Source: Lentisphaerota bacterium (GTDB taxonomy: Bacteria > Verrucomicrobiota > Kiritimatiellia > PWTM01). Taken from it: 36,120 bases of DNA. The notes under the pieces are model-generated. The model was not told the origin of the DNA. It was given only the letters and a program-made list of their open reading frames with translations, and made no database searches. The translations under genes were made by a program, and so were the position numbers. Below are positions 13,927-21,452 of this stretch, piece by piece. The DNA is taken from the NCBI GenBank assembly GCA_016873715.1, contig VGWF01000039.1:1-36120 (forward strand), in the 5' to 3' direction. The first letter of the stretch is position 1. Each line of letters starts with the position of its first letter.

Positions 13927-13954
13927 TTGACTTCCCGGCGCCGGTGCTTATCAT
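13927..13954 (+). promoter_or_regulatory. Sigma-70-type promoter of rpsT
   Basis: TTGACT (13927-13932) and TATCAT (13949-13954) are separated by 16 bp; each matches five of six consensus bases. This is the best promoter match in the window. It gives a leader of about 70 nt before rpsT, containing a small GCCC/GGGC hairpin (about 13968-13980). Confidence 0.75.
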
Positions 13955-14029
13955 CCCTGCGTTTTTGCCCGCGGTGGGCGCGGTCGTGTCCGGCCCCCGC
14001 CCCGCGGGAAATCCGGGAGAGAGAACGAC

Positions 14030-14311
14030 ATGCCGAATATCAAGGGTGCAGCGAAGAGGATGCGTCAGGCCGAGAAGGCCCGCGTGCGGAACAAGGCGGC
14101 CAAGACGGAGATCAAGCACATCCGCCGTCTGGTCCTCGATGCGACGACCGGGGGCGTGAAGGACAACGCCGAATCCATCTTCCGCACGTATTGCTCCGCC
14201 CTGGACAAGGCCGCGAAGAAGGGGATCATCCCGAAGAACACGGCCCTGCGCCGCAAGGCCCGGGCCGCCGCGCGTCTGCGCGCTCAGCCGGCCGCCCCGG
14301 CCGCGGGCTGA
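14030..14311 (+). CDS. rpsT: 30S ribosomal protein S20
   Basis: A primary 16S rRNA-binding protein of the small subunit. The 93 residues are a normal length, highly basic and helical. The start MPNIKGAAKRMRQAEKARVRNKAAK and the later KKGIIPKNTALRRKARAAARL are characteristic of S20. The ATG is preceded by GGGAGAGAG. The gene is monocistronic: it has its own promoter upstream and a strong hairpin immediately downstream. The C-terminus has an Ala/Pro-rich extension (AQPAAPAAG). In E. coli S20 represses its own translation through the leader; no such element can be shown here. Confidence 0.97.
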   Translation: MPNIKGAAKRMRQAEKARVRNKAAKTEIKHIRRLVLDATTGGVKDNAESIFRTYCSALDKAAKKGIIPKNTALRRKARAAARLRAQPAAPAAG

Positions 14312-14336
14312 CGGATCCGGCCTCATTCGCAGTGCA

Positions 14337-14371
14337 CCGGCCGCCCGGGCGTTCCACGCCCCGGCGGCCGG
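14337..14371. terminator. Strong hairpin between convergent rpsT and lptE-like genes
   Basis: CCGGCCGCC (14337-14345) pairs perfectly with GGCGGCCGG (14363-14371), and the stem continues with one mismatch toward a short loop. It lies 26 bp after the rpsT stop and 5 bp from the convergent lptE-like stop, so it can terminate both. There is no clean T tract on either side. Confidence 0.7.
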
Positions 14372-14375
14372 TTCG

Positions 14376-14903
14376 CTATTGCCAGGTCTCCGTGATCTTG
14401 TCGACGATGTCGCGGGCGAGTTCCCGCGAGGCTTCCGGCAGGGCGGAGAGCTTGCTCGACGTCATGTCGCCGATGAGGGGGACGATGGACTGGCCGTGCA
14501 CCCGGGCGTGCTGCGAGAGCACCTTCCCGGTGGAGGTCTGCACGAGCTGGAAGGACGCGGCGATCGTCATGCGGTAGGTGTCGGCCTGCGAGACGTTGTC
14601 GGCCGTGTAGCCGACGGGCGTCATCAGGAACTGCTTGAGGGTGACGCGCAGGACCGCGTCGGCCGGCTGGCTTCCGCGCACGACGGTGAACGTCGCGTCG
14701 CGCTGGATGGCGCTGACGACCTCGCGCGTGAGGTCGGCCTCCAGCATCGGTTCCTCGGTCTCGTTCTCGAACACCGGCACCTGGATCGTCCGCACGTTGC
14801 CGGGGAGGGAGGATCCGAGCTGGTAGCCGATGCAGCCGGCCCACGGGAGGACGGCGCACAGGGCGAGAAGAACGGCGGCGGGTCGGGTCGGGAGGGCGGT
14901 CAT
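14376..14903 (-). CDS. LptE-like LPS-assembly lipoprotein
   Basis: Predicted outer-membrane lipoprotein of 175 residues. In diderms LptE plugs the LptD barrel that inserts lipopolysaccharide. There is an N-terminal signal sequence with the lipobox PWAGC (Cys about 23). It is followed by GYQLGSSLPGNVRTIQVPVFENETEEPMLEADLT, abbreviated here as the stretch from GYQLG to EADLT; the 'VPVFENxTxEP..E..LTR' pattern marks this family in PVC and related bacteria. The start ATG at 14903 overlaps the stop of the upstream TPR gene (ATGA), implying translational coupling. No lptD is in the window. The gene symbol is withheld because the family is divergent. Confidence 0.8.
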   Translation of the reverse strand: MTALPTRPAAVLLALCAVLPWAGCIGYQLGSSLPGNVRTIQVPVFENETEEPMLEADLTREVVSAIQRDATFTVVRGSQPADAVLRVTLKQFLMTPVGYTADNVSQADTYRMTIAASFQLVQTSTGKVLSQHARVHGQSIVPLIGDMTSSKLSALPEASRELARDIVDKITETWQ

Positions 14904-15892
14904 GGGGTGGTCTCCTTGGCCTTGGCCGGCGTCAGTTCGGCGATGCGCCGTTGCGCGGCGGCGGTCCATGGCGAGTTGGGGAACTGCGAGAGAAAGCGTT
15001 CGTAGGCGGTCCGGACGACGTCGGGGCTCCGCTTCTGGCGGTCGTAGTAGCGGGCGGCCTCGAACGCGGTCTCGGCGCGGCGGCGGAAGAGGGCGTCGCG
15101 CCGGAGCGTGACCAGCGGTGCGCGCTCCGAGGCGGGGTGGCGCGTCAGGTAGTCCGCGGCCGCGGCCCAGGCCTCGTCGAGGGCGCGCGTGTTGTTCGGG
15201 GCCTTCTCGGAGGCGCGGACCAGGCATTCCACGCGGCGCGCGGCGGCCTTCTCGGCCCACGGGCTCTGCGGGTGGCGGTAGGCGACGTCGGCGTAGGCGG
15301 CCGCGGCCTCGTAGAGATCGGCATCCGCCTCGTGGATCTCGCCGATGCGGTAGCGCGTCTCGGCGGCGCCCTCCCAGGCCGGGGCGTTGGTCAGGATCTG
15401 CTCGTACATCGGCACGGCGCGGTCGGGCGAGGCGAAGCCGCCGAAGAGGTACGGCATCGCGCGGTGCGCCGCCATGCGCTCCGCGAGCGCCGTCTGGCGG
15501 CGGATGACCTCGTGGAAGTCGAAGCGCCCCGGGAAGCGGTCGATCAGAACCTGGTACTGCTCGAAGGCGGCGGGGAAGTCCTGCTGCTGCTCCAGGATGC
15601 GCGCCCACTCGTACTGGGCCGTCGCCGCCTCCACGGAGGCCGGCCAGGTGGCGACCAGCGCGTGGTAGTGGCTCTTGGCCCGGCGGAGGCTGCCGCGGTC
15701 GCGCAGGGCCCTCGCATGGGCAAGCTGGTCCGCCGGCGTGCCCTTCGCGGGCCGGAGGAACAGGGAGCCCAGCCAGCTTTCGCGGTGCTGGACTTCCTGA
15801 TAGGGTGCTTCGGCCGCGGCGGAGGGCAGGCACGACGCCATCCAGCCGGCGGCGGCTGCGGCCAGGAGACCATGCGCCAGAGAGTTGTTCAT
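14900..15892 (-). CDS. Exported TPR protein, BamD/YfiO-like
   Basis: About 330 residues with an N-terminal signal sequence; a lipobox-like WMASC and an AxA site are both possible cleavage points. The rest is tetratricopeptide-type helix pairs, for example RRAKSHYHALVATWPAS, AAFEQYQVLIDRFPG and TAYERFLSQFPNSPW. Repeats ending in 'FPxSP' are typical of BamD and CpoB outer-membrane assembly factors. BamD helps insert barrel proteins with BamA. Being translationally coupled to the LptE-like gene supports an envelope-assembly role. The start is uncertain: ATG 15892, or GTG three codons earlier; neither has a good ribosome binding site. The divergent gene starts only 21 bp away, so promoters must overlap. 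Confidence 0.75.
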   Translation of the reverse strand: MNNSLAHGLLAAAAAGWMASCLPSAAAEAPYQEVQHRESWLGSLFLRPAKGTPADQLAHARALRDRGSLRRAKSHYHALVATWPASVEAATAQYEWARILEQQQDFPAAFEQYQVLIDRFPGRFDFHEVIRRQTALAERMAAHRAMPYLFGGFASPDRAVPMYEQILTNAPAWEGAAETRYRIGEIHEADADLYEAAAAYADVAYRHPQSPWAEKAAARRVECLVRASEKAPNNTRALDEAWAAAADYLTRHPASERAPLVTLRRDALFRRRAETAFEAARYYDRQKRSPDVVRTAYERFLSQFPNSPWTAAAQRRIAELTPAKAKETTP

Positions 15893-15913
15893 CCCTCGCA
15901 CGATACGGAAGCC

Positions 15914-17107
15914 ATGATTGCAGGGTCAAGAACGGAAGCGAAGGGGGGATGGGCCCCCGGGGAGGCGCCGATCCTCGTCACGTGCCCCCGCGGCCTCGCC
16001 CCCGTGCTCGCGGCGGAGATCGAATCCCTGGGGGTTCCGGTGCTCGCGACGCACGAAACCGCCGTGGAAACCGCCGGACCCCTGTCCCTCTGCCCGCGTC
16101 TCAACCTCCACCTCCGGACCGGCCATCGCGTGCTGTGGCGGCTGCGGTCGTTCGGCGCGGCCTCGGCGGCCGATGTCTACCGCGGGTGCTCGGCCCTCCC
16201 GTGGGAGGACGTCCTCCTGCCCGAACACCCCATCACCGTGCGCGCCTCGTCGGACGCGCCCGACGCCGGGCCCGACGGCCGGCTGGCGGCGCTCAAGTGC
16301 AAGGACGCGATCGCCGACCGCATGCGCGAACGCTGCGGCCGCCGCCCCGATTCCGGCCCCGAGCCGCGCGGCGCGTGCGTGTTCGTCCTGTGGCGCGCCG
16401 GCGATTGCCGCGTGTTCCTCGACACCTCCGGCGTGCCGCTCTCGTTCCGCGGCTACCGGCGGCTCACGGTCGCCGCGCCGATGCGGGAGTCCCTCGCGGC
16501 GGGCGTCCTCCTGGCCTCCGGCTGGCGCGGCGAACGCCCGCTGGCCAACCCGATGTGCGGCAGCGGAACCCTCGCGATCGAGGGCGCCTGGATCGCGATG
16601 CGCCGGGCGCCCGGCCTGCTGCGCGCCCGCTTCGCCTTCATGTGCCTGCGCGGCTACGAGGATGCGGCCTGGCGCGCGCTGCGCGAGGAGGCCCTGCGCG
16701 CCGCGCGTCCCGCGCCGCCGTCGCCGATCGCCGCCAGCGACCGCGACCCCGCCGCCGTCGAGGCCGCGCGCGTCAATGCGCGCGCCGCCGGCGTCGAACG
16801 GCACATCGGGCTGACCGTCGGCGATTTCATGGAGTGTCCCGTGCCCGGCCCCGCGCCGCTGATCGTGCTGAATCCCGAGTACGGCGAGCGCATGGGCGCG
16901 GGCGAGGACCTCGCGCCCGAGTACCGCCGCATCGGCCGCTTCCTGCGCGAGCGCGGCGCGGGCGGCCGGGGGGTCGTGTTCACCGGCAACCTCGCGCTGT
17001 CGCGGCGGATCGGCCTCAAGGTCGGCGCGATCCGGACGATGTTCAACGGTCCGATCGAGTGCCGCATGCTGGAGTTCGAGCTGACCGGCCCGCCGCCCCG
17101 GCCCTGA
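15914..17107 (+). CDS. RlmL-type (UPF0020) 23S rRNA/RNA guanine-N2 methyltransferase
   Basis: Probable S-adenosylmethionine-dependent RNA methyltransferase of 397 residues. The N-terminal 65-155 region looks like a THUMP RNA-binding domain (LKCKDAIADRMRER); the catalytic domain follows. The SAM-binding motif reads NPMCGSGTLAIEGAWIA (from residue 212), where relatives have DPMCGSG. The catalytic NPPY motif reads NPEYGERMG (from residue 320). Both substitutions affect family-defining positions. The second methyltransferase domain of E. coli RlmL (RlmK half) is absent, as in many bacteria. The ATG at 15914 is preceded by GGAA at short spacing. Similarity is strong for the family; the exact RNA target is not determined. 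Confidence 0.85.
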   Translation: MIAGSRTEAKGGWAPGEAPILVTCPRGLAPVLAAEIESLGVPVLATHETAVETAGPLSLCPRLNLHLRTGHRVLWRLRSFGAASAADVYRGCSALPWEDVLLPEHPITVRASSDAPDAGPDGRLAALKCKDAIADRMRERCGRRPDSGPEPRGACVFVLWRAGDCRVFLDTSGVPLSFRGYRRLTVAAPMRESLAAGVLLASGWRGERPLANPMCGSGTLAIEGAWIAMRRAPGLLRARFAFMCLRGYEDAAWRALREEALRAARPAPPSPIAASDRDPAAVEAARVNARAAGVERHIGLTVGDFMECPVPGPAPLIVLNPEYGERMGAGEDLAPEYRRIGRFLRERGAGGRGVVFTGNLALSRRIGLKVGAIRTMFNGPIECRMLEFELTGPPPRP

Positions 17108-17173
17108 AAACGGCCGGCCGGGGCGGTCGGTGCGGCCTTGCGTGGCGGACGCATCTCGGCCATGCTCGGCGCC

Positions 17174-18562
17174 ATGAAAGCACCCCGCGCGTTCGGTCCG
17201 CCCGCCCCGTTCTCCATCGGCCGCCGCCGCTTCCTGCAGTCGGCCTCGGCCGCCTTCGCCGCCTCGGCCCTCGGCGCCTACGGCGTCGACCTCGTCCACC
17301 GGAAACCCAAGCGCGTCGGCCTCATCGGCTCCGGCTGGTACGGCAAGAGCGACCTGTGGCGCCTCATCCAGGTCGCGCCGGTCGAGCTCGTCGCGCTGTG
17401 CGACCCGGACCGGCGGATGCTCGACGGCGCGCTGGAGATCGCCGCCCAGCGCCTCCCCGGGAAGCCCGCGCCGCGCACGCACACCGACTACCGGCAGATG
17501 CTCGCGGAGAAGGACCTGGACATCGTCCTCATCGGCTCTCCGGACCACTGGCACGCCCTGCAGGCGATCGCCGCGATCGAGGCGGGGGCCGACGTGTACC
17601 TCCAGAAACCGATCAGCGTCGACGTGCTCGAGGGCGAGGCGATCCTCGCCGCGGCGCGGAAACACAAGCGCGTCGTGCAGATCGGCACGCAGCGCAAGAG
17701 CACGCCGCACCTGATCGACGTGAAGAAGCAGGTCGTCGAGGCCGGCCTCCTCGGCCGCATCGCCCACGTCGACATGTGCTGCTACTTCCATATGCGGGCG
17801 AACGGGAATCCGCCGGTCGAGCCCGTTCCGGACCACCTCGACTACGCGATGTGGACCGGCCCCGCGCCGTTGCGGCCCTATGACGGCCTGCCGCACAAGC
17901 GATGGTGGCGCACGTTCACCGAGTACGGCAACGGCATCCTCGGCGACATGTGCGTCCACATGCTCGATACCGCGCGGTGGATGCTCGGCCTCGGCTGGCC
18001 GCGCCGCATTAGTTCGGCCGGCGGCATCTACGTGCAGAAGGACGGCAAGTCGAACATCCCGGACACGCAGACCGCGGTCTTCGAATACGAGGACCTCAAC
18101 GCCGTCTGGCAGCACCGGAGCTGGGGCTCGCCGGTCGACCCCGACTATCCGTGGGCGCTCTTCCTCCACGGCGAGAAGGGCGTGCTGAAGGCCAGCACGA
18201 TGCGCGCGGACTTCATGCCCCACGACAAGAAGGCTCAGACGGTCCACTTCGAATGCCTGTTCGAGAAGGACAAGTACCCCGAGGACACGACGGAGAAGGA
18301 CATCGAGCTCAACGCCGCCCCCGCGACGCGGCGCCACATGCTCGACTTCCTCGCCGCCATCGACTCGCGCGGCCGGCCCGTGGCGGACGTCGAGCAGGGG
18401 CACATCTCGACCGCCAGTTGCGTTCTCGCGAACGTCGCGATGAAGCTCGGCCGGCCGCTCGCGTACGATCCCGGAACGCGCACGGTCCCCGGCGACGAAG
18501 AAGCGACACGCCTTCTCCAGCGGCCCTACCGCGCGCCGTGGAAGCGGCCGGAAGTCGCGTGA
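17174..18562 (+). CDS. Tat-exported Gfo/Idh/MocA-family oxidoreductase
   Basis: NAD(P)-dependent sugar or cyclitol oxidoreductase family protein of about 462 residues. The N-terminus has a twin-arginine signal (IGRRRFLQSASAAFAASALGA), so it is predicted to be periplasmic with a bound cofactor. The Rossmann motif is VGLIGSGWYGKS. The family EKP motif reads QKP (Lys about 145), followed by a C-terminal alpha/beta domain with GNGILGDMCVHMLDTARWMLG. Such Tat-exported members are abundant in Planctomycetes and Verrucomicrobiota, often linked to carbohydrate breakdown. An alternative ATG four codons earlier (17162) is possible; neither has a clear ribosome binding site. The substrate cannot be stated. 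Confidence 0.85.
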   Translation: MKAPRAFGPPAPFSIGRRRFLQSASAAFAASALGAYGVDLVHRKPKRVGLIGSGWYGKSDLWRLIQVAPVELVALCDPDRRMLDGALEIAAQRLPGKPAPRTHTDYRQMLAEKDLDIVLIGSPDHWHALQAIAAIEAGADVYLQKPISVDVLEGEAILAAARKHKRVVQIGTQRKSTPHLIDVKKQVVEAGLLGRIAHVDMCCYFHMRANGNPPVEPVPDHLDYAMWTGPAPLRPYDGLPHKRWWRTFTEYGNGILGDMCVHMLDTARWMLGLGWPRRISSAGGIYVQKDGKSNIPDTQTAVFEYEDLNAVWQHRSWGSPVDPDYPWALFLHGEKGVLKASTMRADFMPHDKKAQTVHFECLFEKDKYPEDTTEKDIELNAAPATRRHMLDFLAAIDSRGRPVADVEQGHISTASCVLANVAMKLGRPLAYDPGTRTVPGDEEATRLLQRPYRAPWKRPEVA

Positions 18563-18574
18563 TCCCGGGGACGG

Positions 18575-19684
18575 TCAGAACCGCACGAGCACATCGATCC
18601 AGCCGAGCCGCTCGCGACGCCGGTCGCCGTCGGGGTCGCGCACGCCGTCGAACCAGGTGAGGCCTGCGATCACGTCGCGGACGGCGTGCCATCGCACGAA
18701 GACCTTGTGCCCCTCCACGTCGGTTCCGCCGCCGGCGAAGTCGGAGTCCGCCGCCGCGGCGAGCGTGGCGTCGGCCTCGAGGCGGCGCACGTTCCAGCCG
18801 GCCTCCACGGCGCCGACGGCGCGTGCCCGGCCGAGCGTGACGCCGGCGAGCCATCCGGCGGTCTCGTCCGACGCGGCCGTGTTGCGGAGGGCCTGTCCGT
18901 AGACCGTGACCGGGACCCACGGATCCCAGGTGAGCTGCGCGAAGGCCTCGGCGACGCGGTAGTCCTGCGACAGGACGGCCCGCCCGCAGGGCGCGCCGCT
19001 GCCGCAGGTCCGCGTCGAGTTGCCGGCGGCGCGGCTGTCCGCGGCGGGCGCCTCCCGGCCCGCGGTGTCCTCGAACGCGTGGAAGCCGGCGCCGCCCAGG
19101 ACCCTCCATTCCTCGCCGCGGCGCCATTCCGCGGCGGCCTGCGCGGCCGCGAGGGCGAGGTCGTCGGTAGCCGATCCCGTCAGCCATAGCGCGCCCGCGC
19201 GGACATGCGGGCGCCAGGGGCCGCGGACGCCGGGCGACCATGCGGCGGCGACGCCGTCGGGCCGCCAGTCGCCGTCGTACACCAGGTCCTGGACGCAAAG
19301 CATCGGCTGGTTCATCCGGCCCGCGGTCAGCGCGAGGCCCGGAACGGCGTCCGGCCGCCAGGCGATCCAGGCCTGGTCGAGTGCGACGGGGCGGGACAGG
19401 GGGCCGTCGCCGGGCTCGACGTCTGTCACCCGCGCCTCGTCCGCCCCCGCGGTGGTCAGGCCGAGGCCGAGGGCGAGTCCGGGCGCGAGCGTCACATTGG
19501 CGCCGGCGCGGACGCGGAGCAGCAGGCGGTGGCTTGCGGCGTCGGCGAGGTCGCTGTCGCGCAGTTCGAGGCGGACCCGTCCGTCGCCGTGGAAGGCGGA
19601 ATCCGGCGCCCCGGCGGCGGGGGACACCGTCGCGAGAAGCGCCAGCGCCGCCGTCCCGGCCGCTAGTGAACGAAGCGGATGCAC
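18575..19684 (-). CDS. Putative outer-membrane porin
   Basis: The 369 residues start with a signal sequence (LAAGTAALALLATVSPAAGA) and continue with alternating beta-strand patterns of a barrel, ending in the aromatic residue F (DVLVRF). The stretches LDQAWIAWRP, LALTAGRMNQPM and DLVYDGDWRPDGVAAAW are like bacterial 'putative porin' (Porin_5-like) proteins. The GTG start at 19684 is the only one that retains the signal peptide and overlaps the end of the upstream DUF4870 gene by 22 bp, suggesting coupled expression. The gene is convergent with the oxidoreductase, 12 bp apart. The transported solute is unknown. Confidence 0.7.
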   Translation of the reverse strand: MHPLRSLAAGTAALALLATVSPAAGAPDSAFHGDGRVRLELRDSDLADAASHRLLLRVRAGANVTLAPGLALGLGLTTAGADEARVTDVEPGDGPLSRPVALDQAWIAWRPDAVPGLALTAGRMNQPMLCVQDLVYDGDWRPDGVAAAWSPGVRGPWRPHVRAGALWLTGSATDDLALAAAQAAAEWRRGEEWRVLGGAGFHAFEDTAGREAPAADSRAAGNSTRTCGSGAPCGRAVLSQDYRVAEAFAQLTWDPWVPVTVYGQALRNTAASDETAGWLAGVTLGRARAVGAVEAGWNVRRLEADATLAAAADSDFAGGGTDVEGHKVFVRWHAVRDVIAGLTWFDGVRDPDGDRRRERLGWIDVLVRF

Positions 19685-20055
19685 AGGGGATAGCGGTACG
19701 GTTTGCCCGAGCTCGCCGTGATCGCGGCGACGATCGTGAAGATCGCGTCGGCGATGCTCAGCCCGAGGATGAGGACCACGCCGATGCCGCACAGGAAGAC
19801 CAGAGGGACCGAGGCGAGGACGTAGATCGTCATGCTGATCTGGAAATTCAGGGCCTCCTTGCCATGGGCGTCGACGAACGGCGAGGCCGCGCGCTTGATG
19901 TGCCAGAGGATCAGCGGCGCAAAGACGTTGGCGAAGGGGATCGGCACGAGGTAGCCGGCGAACGTCGAGAGGTGGCATCCCATCGCCCAGTTCCGCTCGT
20001 CCGCGGGGGACAGGGGGATCGTCGGCGGTACGCTGGGCTCGCTGGTCGTATTCAT
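19663..20055 (-). CDS. DUF4870 small membrane protein
   Basis: The 130 residues contain three hydrophobic segments, with the family pattern 'DERNWAMGCHLSTFAGYLVP...FANVFAPLILWHIKR...FVDAHGKEALNFQIS', quoted here as separated pieces. This is the DUF4870 (YtrH/Tic20-like) family of unknown function, common in many bacteria. The ATG at 20055 has GAGG five to eight bases upstream. It overlaps the putative porin gene downstream. Confidence 0.85.
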   Translation of the reverse strand: MNTTSEPSVPPTIPLSPADERNWAMGCHLSTFAGYLVPIPFANVFAPLILWHIKRAASPFVDAHGKEALNFQISMTIYVLASVPLVFLCGIGVVLILGLSIADAIFTIVAAITASSGKPYRYPLCIRFVH

Positions 20056-20194
20056 GGTGGCCTCGTGCGCCAAGGATGCCCGCCGGGGGGCCCCGCGGCA
20101 AGCTCCGGCTCGGCCCCCGAATCCCGGGCCACGCCCTGGAACCCTGGCGGATGGTGTGCGCTACGTTCAGTACAATAGAGAAGGCTCATGGAGG

Positions 20195-20217
20195 GGGGCT
20201 GAAGAAACCCCAGGAGG
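20195..20217 (+). promoter_or_regulatory. GGGG/CCCC hairpin abutting a consensus Shine-Dalgarno
   Basis: GGGG (20195-20198) can pair with CCCC (20208-20211), and AGGAGG (20212-20217) follows immediately, eight bases before an ATG at 20226. The tight stacking of a stem against a perfect ribosome binding site could modulate translation of the small reading frame, or the hairpin may simply be chance. Confidence 0.4.
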
Positions 20218-20225
20218 AGAAGCAC

Positions 20226-20390
20226 ATGACCCGGAAGAGGGATCGCGCAGCGGCCGGCGAACGCCGGAGCCTTGCGCACCATCGGATCGTGCCGTTCCGG
20301 TACGGCACTTCGCCAATCCATCCCGGAACGACAGCCGGACCCGCGGACTTGGATGCCTGTCGATCGATCTGGCTCCGGACCAGGCATTGA
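20226..20390 (+). CDS. Possible small basic protein, 54 residues, unknown
   Basis: The frame opens with MTRKRDRAAAGERRSLAHHR and is Arg/His-rich. Its support is a perfect AGGAGG with eight-base spacing, one of the strongest ribosome binding sites in the window. Against it are moderate third-position GC, no hydrophobic core and no known family. It lies upstream of, and in the same direction as, the two-component genes, with about 370 bp between. It could be a leader peptide, a small protein or the start of a frameshifted gene. Confidence 0.3.
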   Translation: MTRKRDRAAAGERRSLAHHRIVPFRYGTSPIHPGTTAGPADLDACRSIWLRTRH

Positions 20391-20762
20391 CCGCATGGAC
20401 GTTCGTGTCGGATGCCGCGGGCGTGAATCATGCACCGACGGGTGGTGGCTGCGGCGGCGACAAGGTCCGCCGGCGCCAGCGGCAGAGGAACTCTTCCTGC
20501 ACGGGTTCGGCGACGCAAACCGGGGTCTGGGACTTCCAGCGCCTTCGCTACGGCTCCAGCATGTCGCCCTCGTCCACGACGGGCTTCCCTCCGTCGCCGG
20601 TGCACGGCTGCCCCCGCTTCCCGCACCGGCGCCTTTCCGCCGCCCGAGGGCAGGCGCCCTTGCACGGGTGCCTTGGTGCGGGTTGCAGTTCCCTCCCGAT
20701 GGACGCACAGTACCGCGGGTTGCGGTCCGGCGGGTCCGCCGCCGGACCGGGAGATGACCGAC

Positions 20763-21452
20763 ATGGACGTTTCGGGCATATCGGTCCTCCTCGTCGAGGA
20801 CGATTCGGCGTTCGTCGACGTGATCGCGCGGGGACTTCGCGCGGAGGGCTTCCACGTGTTCGCCGCGCCGACCGTCGAGGCGGCGCAGCAGTTGCTGGTG
20901 GAGCGCATCCTGGATCTCATGCTTCTGGACCTGTCCGTGGCCGGACGCGATGGCGTGGAGGTTCTCGACTTCCTCCGCGAGTCAGGCCGCCTCATGCCGT
21001 GCATCATCATCTCCGCCCGGGCCGAACTGGATGAGAGGATCCGGGCCCTGGGCCTGGGGGCCGACGACTACCTCGTGAAGCCGTTCGCCTTCGCCGAACT
21101 CGTCGCGCGGATCCGCGCGCTGCTGCGCCGCGCCCGCGGTTCGGAGACCGTCCTGATGACCGGTCCCCTCCGCCTGGACCTGATCCAGCGCCGGGCCACC
21201 GTCGGACGGACGCCGGTGCCCCTGACCGCGCGCGAGTTCGACCTGCTCGCGTACCTCGCCCAGCACGCGGGGCGGCCCGTGTCGCGGGACACGCTCGCCC
21301 GCGACGTTCTGCAGGTGCGGTCGAGGGCGACGCCGGTCGACAACGTGATCGAGGTGAATGTCTCCCGCCTCCGTGCGCGCCTGGCCGAGGCCGGATGCCA
21401 GATGATCTCCACGGTCCGCGGCGTCGGCTACCAGCTTGCGGTGCCCTCGTGA
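20763..21452 (+). CDS. OmpR/PhoB-family response regulator
   Basis: DNA-binding response regulator of 229 residues. The receiver domain has the acidic pair EDD (12-14), phospho-acceptor Asp56 in LMLLDLSVAG, a conserved Ser in IIISARAELDERIRALGLGADDYL and Lys in LVKPF. The C-terminal winged helix has TAREFDLLAYLAQHAGRPVSRDTL and VNVSRLRARL...TVRGVGYQL. The ATG at 20763 has GGGAG nine bases upstream; an ATG three codons earlier lies too close to that site. The kinase gene overlaps its end (GTGA), so the pair is translationally coupled. Its target genes are unknown, but the hydrogenase operon is nearby. Confidence 0.92.
   Translation: MDVSGISVLLVEDDSAFVDVIARGLRAEGFHVFAAPTVEAAQQLLVERILDLMLLDLSVAGRDGVEVLDFLRESGRLMPCIIISARAELDERIRALGLGADDYLVKPFAFAELVARIRALLRRARGSETVLMTGPLRLDLIQRRATVGRTPVPLTAREFDLLAYLAQHAGRPVSRDTLARDVLQVRSRATPVDNVIEVNVSRLRARLAEAGCQMISTVRGVGYQLAVPS

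Larger units (their letters stand above)
20056..20762. other. About 700 bp without a convincing large gene
   Basis: All six frames are partly open, but none shows the strong third-position GC bias of neighbouring genes or a recognisable motif. The one item with a clear translation signal is the short reading frame at 20226-20390. A -10-like TACAAT lies at 20171-20176 without a matching -35 box. One frame ends in an ATGA overlap with an in-frame ATG of the response regulator, but its codon bias is weak. The stretch may hold a leader, regulatory sequence or decayed coding DNA. Confidence 0.5.

Noticed and set aside
16000-20000. Mobile element or recent transfer
   Set aside because: No transposase, integrase, terminal inverted repeats or composition break were seen; base composition is even across the gene-bearing parts.
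20272-20757. 161-codon frame ending in an ATGA overlap with an in-frame ATG of the response regulator
   Set aside because: Third-position GC is only about 60 %, far below neighbouring genes; no ribosome binding site or recognisable domain. The preferred regulator start is nine bases downstream.
20052-21010. Minus-strand frames across the two-component upstream region
   Set aside because: Low-complexity Arg/Pro/Ser composition, partly antisense to the response regulator.
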